Below are positions 5,275-5,520 of a stretch of DNA of 5,520 nucleotides, one piece after another (position 1 is the stretch's first letter; each line of letters starts with the position of its first letter). The notes under the pieces were generated by a model that ran no database searches, was not told the origin of the DNA, and was given only the letters and a program-made list of their open reading frames with translations. The stretch spans positions 1 to 5,520 of the forward strand of contig UROR01000126.1 of NCBI GenBank assembly GCA_900549535.1. Reading direction: 5' to 3'. Made by a program: the position numbers and the translations under genes. Source of the DNA: an uncultured Collinsella sp. Its GTDB lineage: Bacteria; Actinomycetota; Coriobacteriia; Coriobacteriales; Coriobacteriaceae.

Positions 5275-5520
5275 ATGGCGAGCGACTACGGGGACGAGGC
5301 GGGCGGCAAGCTGCTCGACTGGATGCTGAGGATCGGCCAGGAGGCCGGCGCCGAGGCAATGGCGCGCAGCGCGAGGGAGCTCTCCGAGCGCCTCGCGGGA
5401 ATCCGCGGGACCATAGCCGGCGGGCGCGCCGAGGCAATGGCGGCCGAGGGCGTGCCGACCTACGCGAAGCTCAGCCTCGAGGAGCTCTCTGGGCTTCTCG
5501 AGTACGCGACGATCAAGGAG
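5275..5520 (+). CDS. N-terminal part of an element protein of unknown function (partial)
   Basis: The frame starts at ATG 5275 with GGGAGG six bases upstream (5263-5268) and is open for 82 codons to the window edge. The visible part is helical and Ala/Glu/Arg-rich: GGKLLDWMLRIGQEAGAEAMARSARELSERLAGI, then a Gly-rich turn and KLSLEELSGLLEYATIKE. The overall pattern, an amphipathic N-terminal helix pair followed by a short 'L.L.EL' segment, is reminiscent of small PcfB/DUF3801-like proteins of conjugative elements, but this is a weak guess from a fragment. No membrane segment is seen so far. The location after the replication module and the same base composition suggest a maintenance or transfer gene of the same element. 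No separate promoter is visible between the terminator and the start. Confidence 0.72.
   Translation, partial: MASDYGDEAGGKLLDWMLRIGQEAGAEAMARSARELSERLAGIRGTIAGGRAEAMAAEGVPTYAKLSLEELSGLLEYATIKE

Overview
The window is a patchwork of three compositionally different blocks, and all recognisable genes lie on the + strand. The right half (about 2420-5520) is very GC-rich, with GC-rich third codon positions and frequent AGG arginine codons. That fits a high-GC actinobacterial host, most plausibly Coriobacteriia of the Eggerthella type; this is inferred from composition and gene style, with no phylogenetic test. The left block (1-740) is AT-rich and looks Firmicutes-like. The middle block (741-about 2100) has intermediate composition. 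The overall picture is an accessory or mobile-element region: the replication and early module of a plasmid, integrative conjugative element or phage-like element next to acquired and partly decayed cargo.

Left block: the last codons of an unidentified gene (1-60) overlap an intact metallo-beta-lactamase-fold hydrolase gene (51-740). Directly at its stop codon begins the remnant of an SMC/RecF-like ATPase resembling the TrlF type (741-1659). The remnant lacks its N-terminal part including Walker A, and carries an in-frame stop and a one-base frameshift at a G run. A small acidic protein of unknown function (1643-1972) overlaps the ATPase 3' end.

Middle gap: 1973-2613 holds no convincing gene. 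It contains several hairpins, an A/C-rich T-poor stretch with three ACGACAG repeats, and a strong rho-independent terminator at 2386-2413. This layout is compatible with a small structured RNA or an untranslated leader. After it come two short-repeat clusters upstream of the next operon.

Right block: a tight operon encodes two small excisionase/MerR-like helix-turn-helix proteins (2614-2832 and 2829-3158), a winged-helix replication initiator-like protein (3164-3679) and a DnaC/IstB-type helicase loader (3694-4482). The 3' part of the initiator gene carries four 19-bp dyad repeats at an exact 33-bp period. A fifth half-copy and an A-rich tract at the gene end follow. This closely resembles the phage lambda O/P layout, with origin iterons inside the initiator gene and the loader gene next, so I propose an intragenic replication origin. 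A second transcription unit starts after a 201-bp gap that repeats the CTCGACCC direct repeats found upstream of the first operon. It encodes a Trp-rich protein of unknown function (4684-5217), then a terminator, then a gene cut by the window edge (5275-5520) that may belong to the element's transfer or maintenance region.
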